Of a stretch of 64,000 nt of DNA, positions 45,401-54,300 are shown one piece after another. Made by a program: the position numbers and the translations under genes. The notes under the pieces were generated by a model, which saw only the letters and a list, made by a program, of their open reading frames with translations, was not told the origin of the DNA and made no database searches. The first letter of the stretch is position 1; each line of letters opens with the position of its first letter. The DNA comes from Diadema setosum (taxonomy: Eukaryota > Echinodermata > Echinoidea > Diadematoida > Diadematidae). The stretch covers positions 31,199,094 through 31,263,093 of the forward strand of contig CM067070.1 of NCBI GenBank assembly GCA_033980235.1, read 5' to 3'.

Positions 45401-47912
45401 GGTGCATGAGAACCTCTTTCTTCTGTGATTAACTAACGTTACTTCTTCCAGAATCTAGAGAGTAGAGTTTCTCTAGCTCTTCTAAATCAGTAAAAAGAGG
45501 TCTAACGTTACCTCTGTCTACATCATGAACATGAACACACAGCCAATGGAATAATAAATAAAGGAAGGTACCAGTACCAGGGCCACGGGGGTGTTTCACA
45601 AAGCCGTTCTTAAAGTTAAGAAGGACTTAAAGTGAAAACAAAGTTCTGGTAAGGGCCTGAAAACCCGTCTGGCACCATTTCATATTTGCTTGCAATAATA
45701 TCGAAAGAGTCTACAAAGAAACTTACCTGGCTGACGCGGTTTTGCCGGAATGATGAGTCGTTTTGGAGTATTTTTAGAAAAATAATAAAAGTCGGTAGGC
45801 CCTAGACCGACTTTCATTCCAGAAGGCTCCAGACTAACTCGGTCTCAGGGAAAACTCGACCCTATATCAGACAATTTACAAACAGTTCGTGATCGCCATG
45901 TTCATCAGTACTCTATAATAAATTTACTACGGCCCGGGTACCAAACGAGGCCCTGATGATTAGACAGGAAAGTGCGTAATAATCCTGTACAAAACAAGTG
46001 GACAGCGCGCGGTCCTCAAGCCTATATAGATTTCTAGTATACGCACATCACCTCAGTTGCTGAGACGCGCGGTCTTTGAAGTTTTTGTTGTTGTTTATCA
46101 AGTGTCTTTGATTGTTTTTAGAGGTGCTTGAGAGGCGCACACTAATTTTGCATGCGCGCCAAAGAGGTTTTTGAGGTGCGCGTTGTAACAACTCGGACCA
46201 TTACTGCGAGTAGCCAGAACGCTACAGTAGTTTATACAGGCCGCTCCCATATGCATAGTACAAAGCTGTACAATCCAGAGGGACAATCAATACAACTAAT
46301 CCCGCCGTCAAGCAAAGCGAGGCCGAGTTATCCCCGAGTCCGAGTCTAGCCTGACCCCCTTCGCTGTTCGGGTAAGTTCTGAGACTGAACGTTTTTGGTT
46401 AATATTTCCCATTTTCGTTGTTACCCACCGAATATCTTGTTATTACAGAGCTATTCTCATCTGCACATTTCCTAGGCATACGTTCACATTTTGGAGAAAA
46501 ATTTGACAACTTTTGCAGGCAAACCAGAACTTTGTTTGGGCTTTAAGTGCGACTGGTGATCAGTTCTTGTGTGCATGTGCTATAGACAGTCTACTTATAG
46601 GGCCGAATGCATAAACGCTAGCAATTGCTTGTGCTAGCCTTTTACTCGAATCCGTATGCATAAAAACAAGCAATTGCTTGCGAGCAGAAGCTCTTGCTAG
46701 CAAGTACAAGCAATTGCTTGCTGTCCGCAAGCAATTGCTTAGAGACCAAGCATTTGCTTAAAAACGTATGCATAAAACATACCTTTTGCTAGTTCTTGCC
46801 AGCAATTGCTTACGATTTTCCAAGCTCTGTAAAATGAGCTTGAGCTTTTGCTTATCTGGGACGTTCCCTTTTAAGTATCATTTTCATATTCATGGAAGAA
46901 AGACAACAATTGTGAAGGAGTGGTATAAATCTACAAGAAATTACTCTTAAGTAGAGTAAGAAATTTTTCATTTCAACAACGGGAATGTCCAGTGGTTAGC
47001 ACGCAAAATTTGATGAAAAACAGGTAGGATGTATCACTTCGGTGGAGAGCAAGGAGACGTCTCTCCACGTGCGATCTGACAGATGCGGGCTATTGTAAGC
47101 AGTGGTGGGAATCAGCCAGTAATACGAGTGTGTGTATAGTTGTGTGTGTGTGCGTCTGTGTGTGCATTTATGAGTGTCATTTCATAGCTCTTCTGCTATG
47201 TCAGGAAATGTTTCCGCACACACATGCCCTTTCAAATGCATGCTGCCACACTCGCCTTTGTTCTTGTGTTCGCACAGGCGTGACGCTATTGTTCGAACCC
47301 TAAGCAATTGCTTGCTGAATGCAAGCAAAAGGTATGTGCACAAGCAAAAGATTATGCATATGTATTTAAGCAATTGCTTGAGCTACACCTTTTACTAGAC
47401 GAGCTTGTGCTTTTGCTTGAAGCAATTGCTTACAAGCAATTGCTTGTTTTATGCATTCGGCCCATAATATCAGAATCTCAATAATTCAGATACCAGTCGC
47501 ACTTAATTAGTCCTTCTTAACTTTAAGAACGGCTTTGTGAAACACCCCCCCCCCCCCCCCCCGAGGTACGTACGTAGGTCCTTCCACCTCCCTGACACTG
47601 AACTAGCTACAAGCTCGTTGCGTCGTGCATGCAGGTCGCACTACAGCAAAACTAGGCATTCCCCTCGGCCTCTGCGCCTCCTGTGTGAAAAAGGATCGCC
47701 TCGGAGTAATAGGCGAGTGAGGTTAGCATTCGCCCCCAGCCAGGCCCAGGCCAGCGGGACGGCTAGTTAGGGCGGCTGCTAGCGCTGTCTACTTTAGCAC
47801 TTCCAGCCGCTCGCTGACAAAATGCGTGAACAAGCATTGGTCAAGAAACTAGAAACCTACCTAGTTCATCGACTCTACGCATAAAGTCATCGAAATCCCC
47901 GCTGTCAGCCAT
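19706..47912 (-). CDS. TTC12: TTC12: TPR and armadillo-repeat dynein-arm assembly protein, 17 coding exons
   Basis: TTC12 acts in the cytoplasm in preassembly of axonemal dynein arms; human loss causes primary ciliary dyskinesia. Minus-strand exons, 5' to 3': 47861-47912, 39532-39698, 38805-38841, 37673-37872, 36727-36919, 35793-35981, 35048-35114, 34590-34687, 33323-33491, 32936-33028, 31934-31997, 30503-30640, 27268-27426, 26247-26348, 25162-25267, 20860-21079, 19706-19778. All junction phases agree; the sum is 709 codons including TAG (708 aa; human TTC12 is ~705). Recognition motifs: DAAERAQRRREK, then three TPRs (about 108-206: EWKEKGNVEFKAGNYEKAI, LYTNRAQ/AYNKLGRFEEAL, HRGKALLGMRRYDDAM), YYAGGMRVLEDMI, and armadillo-like repeats such as AAKVLNNLALEEK, ISFMGNMTLDPVI and NVALSLSHCVEVA. 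The protein ends HLERLRELGGIGIL...KYALR. Start ATG reads MADSGDFDDFMRRVDEL, as in vertebrates. The acceptor at 27427 (GGCAAG) and the short exon 3 are the least certain. Intron 1 is 8 kb of transposons. Confidence 0.96.
19999..20192. mobile_element. Pogo/Tigger-like MITE, third copy
   Basis: CAACTCCTATTATCATGAAG...TTTTGTCATATCAAAATTTTG...GTTATCGTTATAACAGGAGT follows the layout of the 12462 copy, with decayed ends. It lies in the last TTC12 intron. Confidence 0.55.
21316..22125 (-). mobile_element. 5'-truncated LINE 3' end, minus strand
   Basis: The frame 21862-22125 reads HSYPMRQASDIHLVNPGTAL, then SVRHSGPDVWNALPQHVRNL, the same C-terminal block as the LINE at 62600-63540. The AT-rich 3' UTR ends in a TTTATT-repeat tail near 21320-21345. 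It is in the TTC12 intron between exons 20860-21079 and 25162-25267, same strand as the gene. Confidence 0.8.
22355..22567. mobile_element. MITE, 213 bp, TACTGTAAAAGTGGA ends (copy 1)
   Basis: TACTGTAAAAGTGGAAAATT is matched at the right by GAAAATATCCACTTTTACAG. The inside is rich in TTCGCG. A second copy of the same length is at 39045-39257. Confidence 0.85.
22616..22980. mobile_element. Near-perfect palindromic MITE flanked by TTAA
   Basis: Arms of ~160 bp are almost identical inverted copies (GTTCCAATCCTTATGGGATT at 22677 and AATCCCATAAGGATTGGAAC at 22903) around a ~40-bp loop. Ends are TTAAAGGCGAAGGCTAGT and ACTAGCCTTCCCCTTTAA, so the target is TTAA, as for piggyBac-type elements. Both arms encode the same chance reading frame. 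Confidence 0.9.
23057..23491. mobile_element. Fold-back TIR element, ~435 bp
   Basis: Left CTTTTGTCAAGACCTTCTCG and right CGAGAGGGCCTTGACAAAAG pair. Inside, GAGGGCCTTTTGAGATCTGC pairs with GCAGATCTCAAAAGGCCCTC. The left arm has GGGCGAGCGAAGCGAGCCC. In a TTC12 intron. Confidence 0.85.
24386..24482 (-). mobile_element. tRNA-derived SINE head
   Basis: On the minus strand, TGGTCTAGTGG fits the pol III A box and GGTTCGAATTC the B box, at tRNA-like spacing. The ends do not pair as an acceptor stem, so it is a SINE head or tRNA relic, not a functional tRNA. A GATGAAATTCTTCCGTC sequence is repeated at 24278 and 24633 on either side. Confidence 0.6.
24538..24640. repeat. Small fold-back element
   Basis: AACACGTTGAGGAC and GTCCTCAACAAGTT form the arms around ~75 bp including CCCGAGTCTATTCGGGC. 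A reverse-orientation relative sits near 36120-36230 (GGCTGATTTTGTTACAAC, CTGCCCGAGTTTACTCG). Confidence 0.6.
25448..25605. repeat. Fold-back MITE
   Basis: AAAGCATGTAAATTAAATCT pairs with AGACTTAATTTACACGCTTT, and GACTGGACTTACTTG pairs with CAAGTCCAGTC. The centre is the palindrome GTGATTCGGACGAATCAC. Confidence 0.75.
27537..29134. mobile_element. TIR element with clustered subterminal repeats, ~1.6 kb
   Basis: The left end AAATCTGCCCCCCCACGG is matched by the right-end GGGGGCAGAAATTT. The motif CCACGGAAAAAAGCAGTAACT recurs near 27550, 27743 and 27772 in that orientation, and inverted near 28806, 28868 and 29098. Clusters at both ends in opposite directions are typical of transposase-binding subterminal repeats (for example hAT elements). 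No transposase ORF remains. The middle (28340-28730) is rich in CTAACGTTAG and TCTAGATCT-type words. In the TTC12 intron between exons 27268-27426 and 30503-30640. Confidence 0.75.
29205..29381. mobile_element. Pogo/Tigger-like MITE
   Basis: Right end ATATCAAGCTTCCACTGTAC, read inverted, is GTACAGTGGAAGCTTGATAT, resembling the CAGTGGACTCCCGTTATGA ends elsewhere. The left has TAGTATAACAAGTTC and an internal TTTGTTATAT. It contains a GATCA tandem near 29341. Confidence 0.45.
29590..30393. mobile_element. MITE (TATACGCC ends) interrupted by a TTAA element
   Basis: The outer halves (29590-29759 and 30318-30393) together match the uninterrupted 244-bp copy at 55112-55355. Shared words are TTTCGCGAGT, GATCGTGGAGT, ATTCACATTGGGATCAGAGT and GGCGTATACAGTA. 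The inner element is listed separately. Confidence 0.85.
29760..30317. mobile_element. Palindromic TTAA-flanked MITE, nested
   Basis: The body lies between TTAA at 29756-29759 and 30318-30321. Arms such as GGATTGAGTGAAAGCAGCAA and TTGCTGCTTTCACTCAATCC are ~190 bp inverted copies. A second copy is at 57277-57818. Confidence 0.9.
30441..30472. repeat. (CA)n microsatellite
   Basis: About 15 CA units, 30 bp past the donor of TTC12 exon 30503-30640 on the minus strand. Confidence 0.9.
31282..31303. repeat. Run of 22 G
   Basis: Uninterrupted G tract in a TTC12 intron. Other long G/C tracts occur near 18942, 40561-40600, 47546, 50128, 51191 and 53970. Confidence 0.9.
33563..33946. mobile_element. 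TTAA-flanked fold-back MITE (copy 1 of the GGGTGTGTACAG family)
   Basis: TTAA at 33559-33562 and 33947-33950. Ends AGGGTGTGTACAG...CTGTACAGTCCCT. Arms include CGGTTTTGAAATGGCTGAGA against ATCTCAACCATTTGAAAACC, around GGCGTGGCCTGTAGCC. Copy 2 is 50269-50651; diverged copy 16795-17205. Confidence 0.88.
34174..34390. mobile_element. MITE with TACTGTAAA ends (second copy of the 19241 family)
   Basis: TACTGTAAAGCAAGATATTT at the left and CCTTATTTTACAGTA at the right. The inside shares AAAATGCATGTTAACATTCC and CAGTGTAGACAAGAACTTTC with the 19241 copy in reverse. Confidence 0.75.
37240..37331. repeat. (CA)n and (GT)n runs facing each other
   Basis: C7-plus-(CA)n at about 37237-37262 and (GT)n at 37302-37331 are separated by ~40 bp. 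They can fold as a hairpin and produce long chance frames on both strands. Confidence 0.85.
38005..38100. repeat. (GAT)n/(AAT)n microsatellite
   Basis: GATGATGATGATGATAATGA followed by ~15 AAT units with interruptions, in the TTC12 intron after exon 3. Confidence 0.92.
38265..38370 (-). mobile_element. tRNA-derived SINE head
   Basis: Minus strand: an A-box-like TGGCATCTTGGATAAG and a B-box GAGTTCAAACCC, followed by TGTCAAGTGCC. No acceptor-stem pairing is visible. Confidence 0.55.
39045..39257. mobile_element. MITE, 213 bp, TACYGTAAAAGTGGA ends (copy 2)
   Basis: Same length and order as 22355-22567: TACCGTAAAAGTGGAAATTT ... AATAACCACTTTTACAGTA. Confidence 0.85.
40895..41545. repeat. Tandem repeat of ~145-155 bp, about 4.3 units
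   Basis: GTTGCCATGGTAACTGCATG and variants start units near 40908, 41062, 41203, 41348 and 41500. Each is followed by GTGGAGTGAACTACT-type and ATGGCACTGAGGTATAGA-type blocks. Alternate units are more alike (CTGCATTTT against CACAATTTT), suggesting a dimeric array. It is inside the 39815-45360 transposon. Confidence 0.85.
41978..44173 (+). pseudogene. Broken transposon-encoded protein gene
   Basis: Successive frames at 41978-42184, 42088-42414, 42359-42631, 42588-42935, 43206-43865 and 43862-44173 read as one protein interrupted by at least five frameshifts or stops. The N-terminal part has CIFC and later FHSSC, a likely zinc-binding C2HC arrangement. The longest piece has LTIFDLGGCMKALPLIWK and GPFHTGMNFIVML. 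I have a sense of similar hypothetical proteins recurring in invertebrate genomes, but I cannot name the family. Its place between long TIRs makes a transposase or partner the likely role. The Asp in TIFD could be catalytic; that is a guess. No intact copy is present. Confidence 0.7.
44770..45107 (+). mobile_element. Retroposon insertion with 12-bp target duplication
   Basis: CTCAAAATTAAT occurs at 44758-44769 and 45108-45119, exactly bracketing sequence absent from the left TIR and ending in an AACTCA-type tail after TAAATAA. A 5'-truncated LINE or SINE is likely; no domain is visible. Confidence 0.75.
45631..46542. mobile_element. Element B: TTAA-flanked insertion inside element A
   Basis: TTAA at 45627-45630 and 46543-46546 marks the target duplication. 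Ends AGTGAAAACAAAGTTCTGG and CCAGAACTTTGTTTGGGCT are inverted. Removing it rejoins the left arm of A (GGACTTAAGTGCGACTGG), which matches the right arm. Confidence 0.85.
46599..47464. mobile_element. Element C: TIR element with a palindromic AAGCAATTGCTT array
   Basis: AGGGCCGAATGCATAAA and TTTATGCATTCGGCCCA are the ends. Both flanks inside are filled with the 12-bp palindrome AAGCAATTGCTT or one-base variants, about nine copies (46621-46810 and 47301-47447). The centre carries a (GT)n stretch. It is inserted in element A. Confidence 0.85.
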
Positions 47913-48382
47913 GTCAACTCTTACAAGATTCGGCTTAGACTGCTGATCGAGAGAGAATTATCGCGGTGTTCTATGTAGAGACGCCAGTATGCCGACAGCC
48001 GGCCCACGGCGATGCATATACATGCAATCCGTACAGTACGTTCCCTTATATTTCGCGAACTTTCTTTATCGATTGACGTTGACTCATATAGCTAGACTGT
48101 ACTCTTTGGAATGTGCACGACCAGTGCAGCATCGATAGGTTCTACGTTGCTAATCTCTAGTGATCCATATAATTTAAAAAAAAAAAACTTTGATACATTG
48201 ATTATAAGTTCTGAATCAATAAAAATATTTAACATAAAATCGATAAATATATAGTTTTTATTGTCTATATATTTTTTTTTGCATCCATAAAAATGAAATT
48301 ACAAAGATTTTCTCCTTACATTATATGATCGATTGACTCGAAAAGTGCGCCTGATTTAAGTTTTTCAGTGTAACTTGTTATC
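47913..48382. promoter_or_regulatory. Bidirectional promoter between TTC12 and CCDC15
   Basis: The start codons of TTC12 (minus, 47912) and CCDC15 (plus, 48383) are 470 bp apart and divergent, with no transposon between them. The TTC12 side (47540-48060) is richer in CpG than the rest. No strong TATA box is visible at either side; 48170-48270 is A/T-rich. Shared control is inferred from spacing and from both products serving centrioles and cilia. Confidence 0.6.
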
Positions 48383-48390
48383 ATGGAAAC
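48377..48390 (+). promoter_or_regulatory. X-box-like (RFX) motif over the CCDC15 start codon
   Basis: GTTATCATGGAAAC differs at two positions from the RFX X-box consensus GTTRCC-AT-GGYAAC, and its ATG is the CCDC15 start. RFX factors drive ciliary genes. It may be chance, since the coding ATGGAAAC contributes half. Confidence 0.3.
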
Positions 48391-51300
48391 CCATAATTGT
48401 GGAAAATCGAGTACGAGTAATTTTCATCGTCAGACGCAGCAAAACTTTGGTAAACGACCAACTAATGTCGTACCAGTTGGAGCTTGGGTTGAGCAATACC
48501 CAAAGAGCCGTGACATTGAGTACACAGCAATTGTGAGTAGCCTCTCATGTGTCGACACTTGCACTGTGTATCCCCTTACGTTGTGTTTTGTGTTGTGCGC
48601 GCGTGCGGTGTTGTTGAATGGGAACCTGTTGAATGGTGCAGTTCAGTTGAGTGTACTGTAACTGTTAGCAGGGAGGTGGGAACTCCCTGGCCTGAGTGTA
48701 CTGTAGCCAGACCAGACACCGAATGAATGAAAGTGTCCCTGCTAGAAATATAGGCATGCTACCGCATATTGGGTATTTTCAAATCCTTGTTCTTTTTCTT
48801 GTTACAAGTGTAGTCTCCAAGTCCAACAGCTCAGTGCAACACTGTACAAAACTGACAAAGTACAAAAGGCCTTAATTTACAATGTACATGTGACGTTACT
48901 TGTCTTGTGTAACGTTAGTAGAAGCCTAACTTAGATATGCAACCTAACGTTAGCTCCCCACAATGCCATTTAACTTAGAAATGCTTTGGTGTAGTCTAAG
49001 TGTTCACATTTGGGCCCCATTTCATAAAAGGTTGACATGATGCATGATAGCAACTCTTGCTGGAATGGCAGTTGTCATGCATGGTATATAATGACAAGAA
49101 TGCAGCTTCCTGATGGGCTGTTGCTATTGGAAGTTGCCATTCCAGCAAGAGTTGCTATTCTAACATCTTTTATGAAATGGGTATCAGAAGATATCTTTTT
49201 CTAATGTTTTAGTTACAAATTTGCACACAGTTTGCTGCTCGGCATGAAGAGGAGAGGCTGGAGCGTCTACAGGCGGAGAAGGAGGCCAAGTTGGCTCGGT
49301 TTCGCAAAGAGGTCAAGGCCAGGGTCAGGGAGCTACACAGGATCAAACATCAGCAGCAGCTACAGCAGTCATACCAAGCAGTGAGTCTAGTAGCTGTTAT
49401 GTCCTTTAATTCGCCCTTACCATTGTGAATGCTGGTTGTGTGTGCACATGCAATGTTGATGCATTTTTTTCTTTCTTCATAATCCCTCCACTGTGTACTC
49501 CTTTCATTCAGTTGATACTATACGAAGTAGATTCACAGACAGTCTAACCTAATTCCTTTGAATAAAATAGTCAGGATAAAAAAAAATATGAACTCACAGA
49601 CATATGGTTGTTTTACAACATCTCTCTGTATCAATAAGAAAAGTAAACAGTGTTGTCATTAATATGTATTCAAGAAATTTCTCTGCACTTTCATCATACA
49701 CCTCCTCCATACTTGCCAACTAGTAAGATTTTATCAGATTCAGTAAGATTTTTTACGTTAAAAATAGCAAAATCAGATTTTCTGTCAGAGAAATCAGATT
49801 TTTAAAAAATAAGATATACCTTTCATGTGTATTTTCTGAAGATTTGACCAAAAGTAAGATTTTTAACTTCAGTTTGCATATAAAATAAGATTTTTGCAAT
49901 CCACAAGTAAGATATTTCATCATAAAATGTTGGCAGGTATGCTCCTCATTTCTTTTTCTTCTTTTTTTTTTTTGGGGGGGGGGCAAAATTGTTGTTCAAA
50001 ACCCTTGCATATTTTACTATTCGTTGAGGGGTTTTTGTGCAGCTTTATTCATAAATTCAGCAATCTCAAAAGTATAATCTATTTCATGTTAAAACGAGGC
50101 ATGAGCTGCATATACTAAGCTCATAACCCCCCCCCCCCCCCCTCCTTGCCATGAGTTCCAAGCTATCTTGGCTGTCCACTATGTGTGGACTTTTTACAAT
50201 CACGGTATTAGGCTCTCTTCTGATTCTTCCACTGTGCCATTATCTAAATGTGACAACTTTCCCATTAAAGGGTGTGTACAGTTCTGGTTGAGGTAAGGAT
50301 TTAGCTTTTAATGTTTTGCGAGATATTCAGAAACCAGACTCTATGAGATGACACAGAGTATGCAATTCTAAAGGGTATCAAAAGTTTATTTGATGATAAT
50401 CGGTTTTGAAATGGCTGAGATGTCCAAACACAAGGTGAAACAAAGAGATCCTAATAAAAGGCGTGGCCTGTTCCCTTTTATTATTATCACTTTTTTGATA
50501 TCTCAGCCATTTGAAAACCAATTTTCATCGAATAAACGTTGAATCCTCCTTAAAATTACATCTCTTTCATATTTCATATCAGGTTTCTCATTATCTCACT
50601 TCGGAATTTTCAAAACATGAATACCCACCTCAACCTGTACTGTACAGTCCCTTAAACTTCACCCTTTTCCCAAGGTTGACCTCCAGGGCCGAGTCATGCA
50701 CCGCACCACTCACTCAGCCAACCAGCTCTCCCACAGGAAAGACAGATGTGTCTACAAGAGCAGTGACCCCCACGCCATCGGCCACCCAACCCATCCGGGT
50801 CTTCCCAGCTCTGACCCACTAGCCACAACAGCAGGTGATGGGTCTGGAGGCGAGGCTACCAGGCAGCAGCTTATAGAGCAGGCCACTCAAACCAGGAGAC
50901 TGGTGCAGAAGGCTAAGAGAGATCTTGCTGCTAAGCAACTGATGTTCAAAGGAAAGGTATTAAACATCTAGGATGTTGCCCTTCTTTGATCGGAAGTACA
51001 GATTGTCTACACAACATGATATAGATTCATAAACATTTAAATGTGACATTATCTGTGTGTATTGTAATTGGCACAGTGATGTAACATTACACCCAGATAA
51101 TAAAATGGTGATTATGCTATGTTAAGTTTACTTTACCATAATGCATTTTAACTTTACATAATAAACTGTACATGTGTAGTCTGTACCTAACCCCCCCCCC
51201 CCCCCCCAAACAAAAAAGGATGATAACAAAGGAAGATAGCTAAGACTGCATGAAATTGTCTGCAATGAGACTGCCATTCATATCACAGCCCAAGTCAATC

Positions 51301-54300
51301 AGCTGCCAGCTCTTACCTTTACCATCCAAGAATAGTTGTGAGAATTCGACAGTTGTGATGATGAGTGGTATTAGTATGTACATATGTACATGTACCTACA
51401 GTTGTATAATGTAAAACCATTTCCCCTCATGTACTGCTGCCGCCATTCATAGTTACTGAACCCATTCCAGCCCTCAGTTTTTTTTTATAAACAAGAAAAG
51501 GAGTGAACTATCATCTTAAAGGTCCACCACTTGATTTTTTACAAAATCATACTAAATGTTGATGTACATACATGTACAATGTATGTGATGTTTTCCTCTC
51601 CTGTTCTGTTTCAAAGCTTAAAGTTAAGCAACATACAGTGTAGCAGTGTAAATAAATATTCCTGACATTTTCAACAGTTTCGTACTCAAATGGTCATAAC
51701 TTTGATACACGAGAGATATCTCTTATACATAAGGGACTTCTGTACCCAGCTATTTTATAGTACTCCTGAATGTTACTTCTTAAATTCCTTTATCTGTGAC
51801 TTGTCTCTTCCTACATACATTGTACAGGGAGATGGTGGCGGTGTTCCAGGAGGTTTTTGGGGTCAGTCATACACCAGAGATAGACCAGCCACAGTAAGAT
51901 CTCCTGCATGTTCTTTTATTTCGTTGAATCATCCAGGTTTGACAATTTATCCTAGGTTCCATGGTGGTTGTGTTTCTGTTTTGAAAGCGGATGAATAAAT
52001 GCCCAGTCTGACAAAGTAAAGTCCTGTATTTATCACGCATTCACACCAGCATAAACGTTACGTATCTCAGGATGTCTTCAAAGAAACTGGTTAACAATTT
52101 TTAGTACTTCTGATACCAAGAGGGCTGCCTTTTCATGTTATCCTGCCATTTGAATATTTGACACAGTATTTTGATAGTAAGTGAGATTTGTATATTGGCA
52201 CAATACTGTATTCATACAACCTGTACTGATAATGATTCATGTAATGCATCAGAAAGCAATGTAAGATACTTGTAATCATTGTCTGACATACGTTGCTATC
52301 CAGTATGACTTATAAAGCTTTAATGTAAGTATCACTTGATGTTAACCTTCTGTTTAAATAATGTTAATTTTGTAGGTAAGAGAGACCGAGAGCATATATG
52401 GAGCTGATCATAGTTTAGACATGGGCCACCCTGAGGCAACCATGGCTGCATTCACCAGCCAGCATGTGCCCCAAGAACCAGTGGAAGAAGCGATCTACAG
52501 CGATACCTCCAACAATCTATCAGACAGGGAGGATGCCTTTGCAACAGAGAAACTGTACGAGGAAGCTGGAATTGAAAGACCAAAGCGAGTGACGTTTGTA
52601 CCCGGCCTCACAGGGTCCCCCCAGCTCCCAGACAGGGCCTTGGGTAGCGGAGGGGGAGACTATGTCCAAAGGGTTCCAGCTGACGATGAGGAATTAAGAA
52701 GGACGTTTCAGAGGTTATCCACAGGACCAATGCCTATGGAGGGGCAGGGAGGAGATGGGGTCAAAGTTGATCCTAGCATATGTGAGCGACTCAAGGTCCA
52801 CGGGATAGCCGAGGTCAACCCTGGGATTGTTGCCGAAGAGCACAAGAAACAGGTTGGTATTTGGGAATTTTGGAGAATACTATTTTGGCTCGTTGCAGAG
52901 GCATTTTAATACTGACAACTGCATATTCAGGCTTGCTGTTATGTTTGTATGATCATTGTCAATGTACACTTGTGCTTAACCCACCTGCCCAAGTTTACTC
53001 AGGACTAGTCTTCAACAAGTCAATTACTTTAGACTTGAGGTCCACCATACAGTGTAGCACCTCAAAGAGGGAAGGGTTCGAATAATAGTTTTGGAGCCCT
53101 TTGTCGTGATTTAAAATAAGACATCAACCTCGCCAACACAAACTTCTGGCAATAAAACTATTTTAAGTGTATTTAACAGGAGCAATGATTATGTCAAGAT
53201 TTTTTTTTTCTTTTTCTTTTTTTGCCTTGTTCAGAATCACTTTAATGATTCTGCCATGCATATCCCTTGAAATGGTGATTTGCAAAACAGAGAATTTGTC
53301 ATCAAAACCTCAGCCAGGTATGTTGATTCACAATGGTATTCATGAACTCTTAGTTCGCAGAATTCAGAACTTTAATATAGTCCTCCACAAAAGACTCTTC
53401 CGGTGTTTGACTCTGAAGCTTGAACTTTTATCACTTGATATCCTGCAATACTACTCTCCAACCTCCAAGACTTCTTGATGAATATTTTTTTGTGAAAAAT
53501 TCCTCCAGTGTTAGACTCTGAAGACTGAACTTTTATATGTTGATTTCTTGCAATTCTGATCTCTAACCTCCAAGATTTTTTGACGCATGCGTGTATGTAG
53601 ATCCTGTGGTCCTTTATACATGGATATCTTTCCTTCCTGTTTTGCCCCTCTCAGCTGGGTGTCCAGTTCTCCATGTACCGCAGGCTGTACATGGACATTG
53701 AACGAGAGCAAGTGAGGGAGAAACAGAGGAAGAGAACTCACCACAGAAAGATCCAACAGTAAGTCACTGGTGTCTAGTCTCTCACCAAGCCTGAAAAGAC
53801 CCTACACATGTTTGTAGGATCATGAGCTAAATGGTCGTCGATGGACGTAGTCATCATAATCAAATGACGTGTGCTTTATGGAGATTCAGTCAAGAAAGCA
53901 GTAACAAATGTTGTTGGTATCTGAAATGTAATGGTAAATTTCCACCGTCAACAACAAAGTATCCTCTCCCCCCCCCCCCCAAAAAAAAAAGGGGGGGGGC
54001 TCAGCTATAGCTTTGCTTGGAAATTCATGTGAAAGTTTGTCAATAATGTGTTCAATTTACAACTTATTGATATTTGAAATCATGAAGTGTCAAATCGTTA
54101 CAATTTGTACTTTGTAATTGAACATGGATATTATACTCATTATCTCATATTTACTAGGCATAATCACCAATGAAAAAGGTTTATTGTGTTTGATATGTGG
54201 CAAGTGAACATAATTTGCATTTCACACATTGAACAATGAGAACAAACCAAAACACCAGACATTTATTTGACATTTTTCAAAACTCTGATGTTGTTTTCAG

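Larger units (their letters stand above)
45587..47562. mobile_element. TIR element A, host of two nested insertions
   Basis: Left GGGGTGTTTCACAAAGCCGT and right ACGGCTTTGTGAAACACCCC, with pairing continuing through TCTTAAAGTTAAGAAGGACT. After the B insertion the left arm resumes as GTGCGACTGGT, pairing with ACCAGTCGCAC near 47492. The right end is a C run at about 47546-47562. It ends ~300 bp from TTC12 exon 1. Confidence 0.85.

Noticed and set aside
45731..45850. Extra TTC12 exon ending in a GTAAGT donor
   Set aside because: It lies inside transposon B, the upstream frame has no family similarity, and exon 1 already joins exon 39532-39698 in phase. It is kept only as a possible alternative 5' exon.
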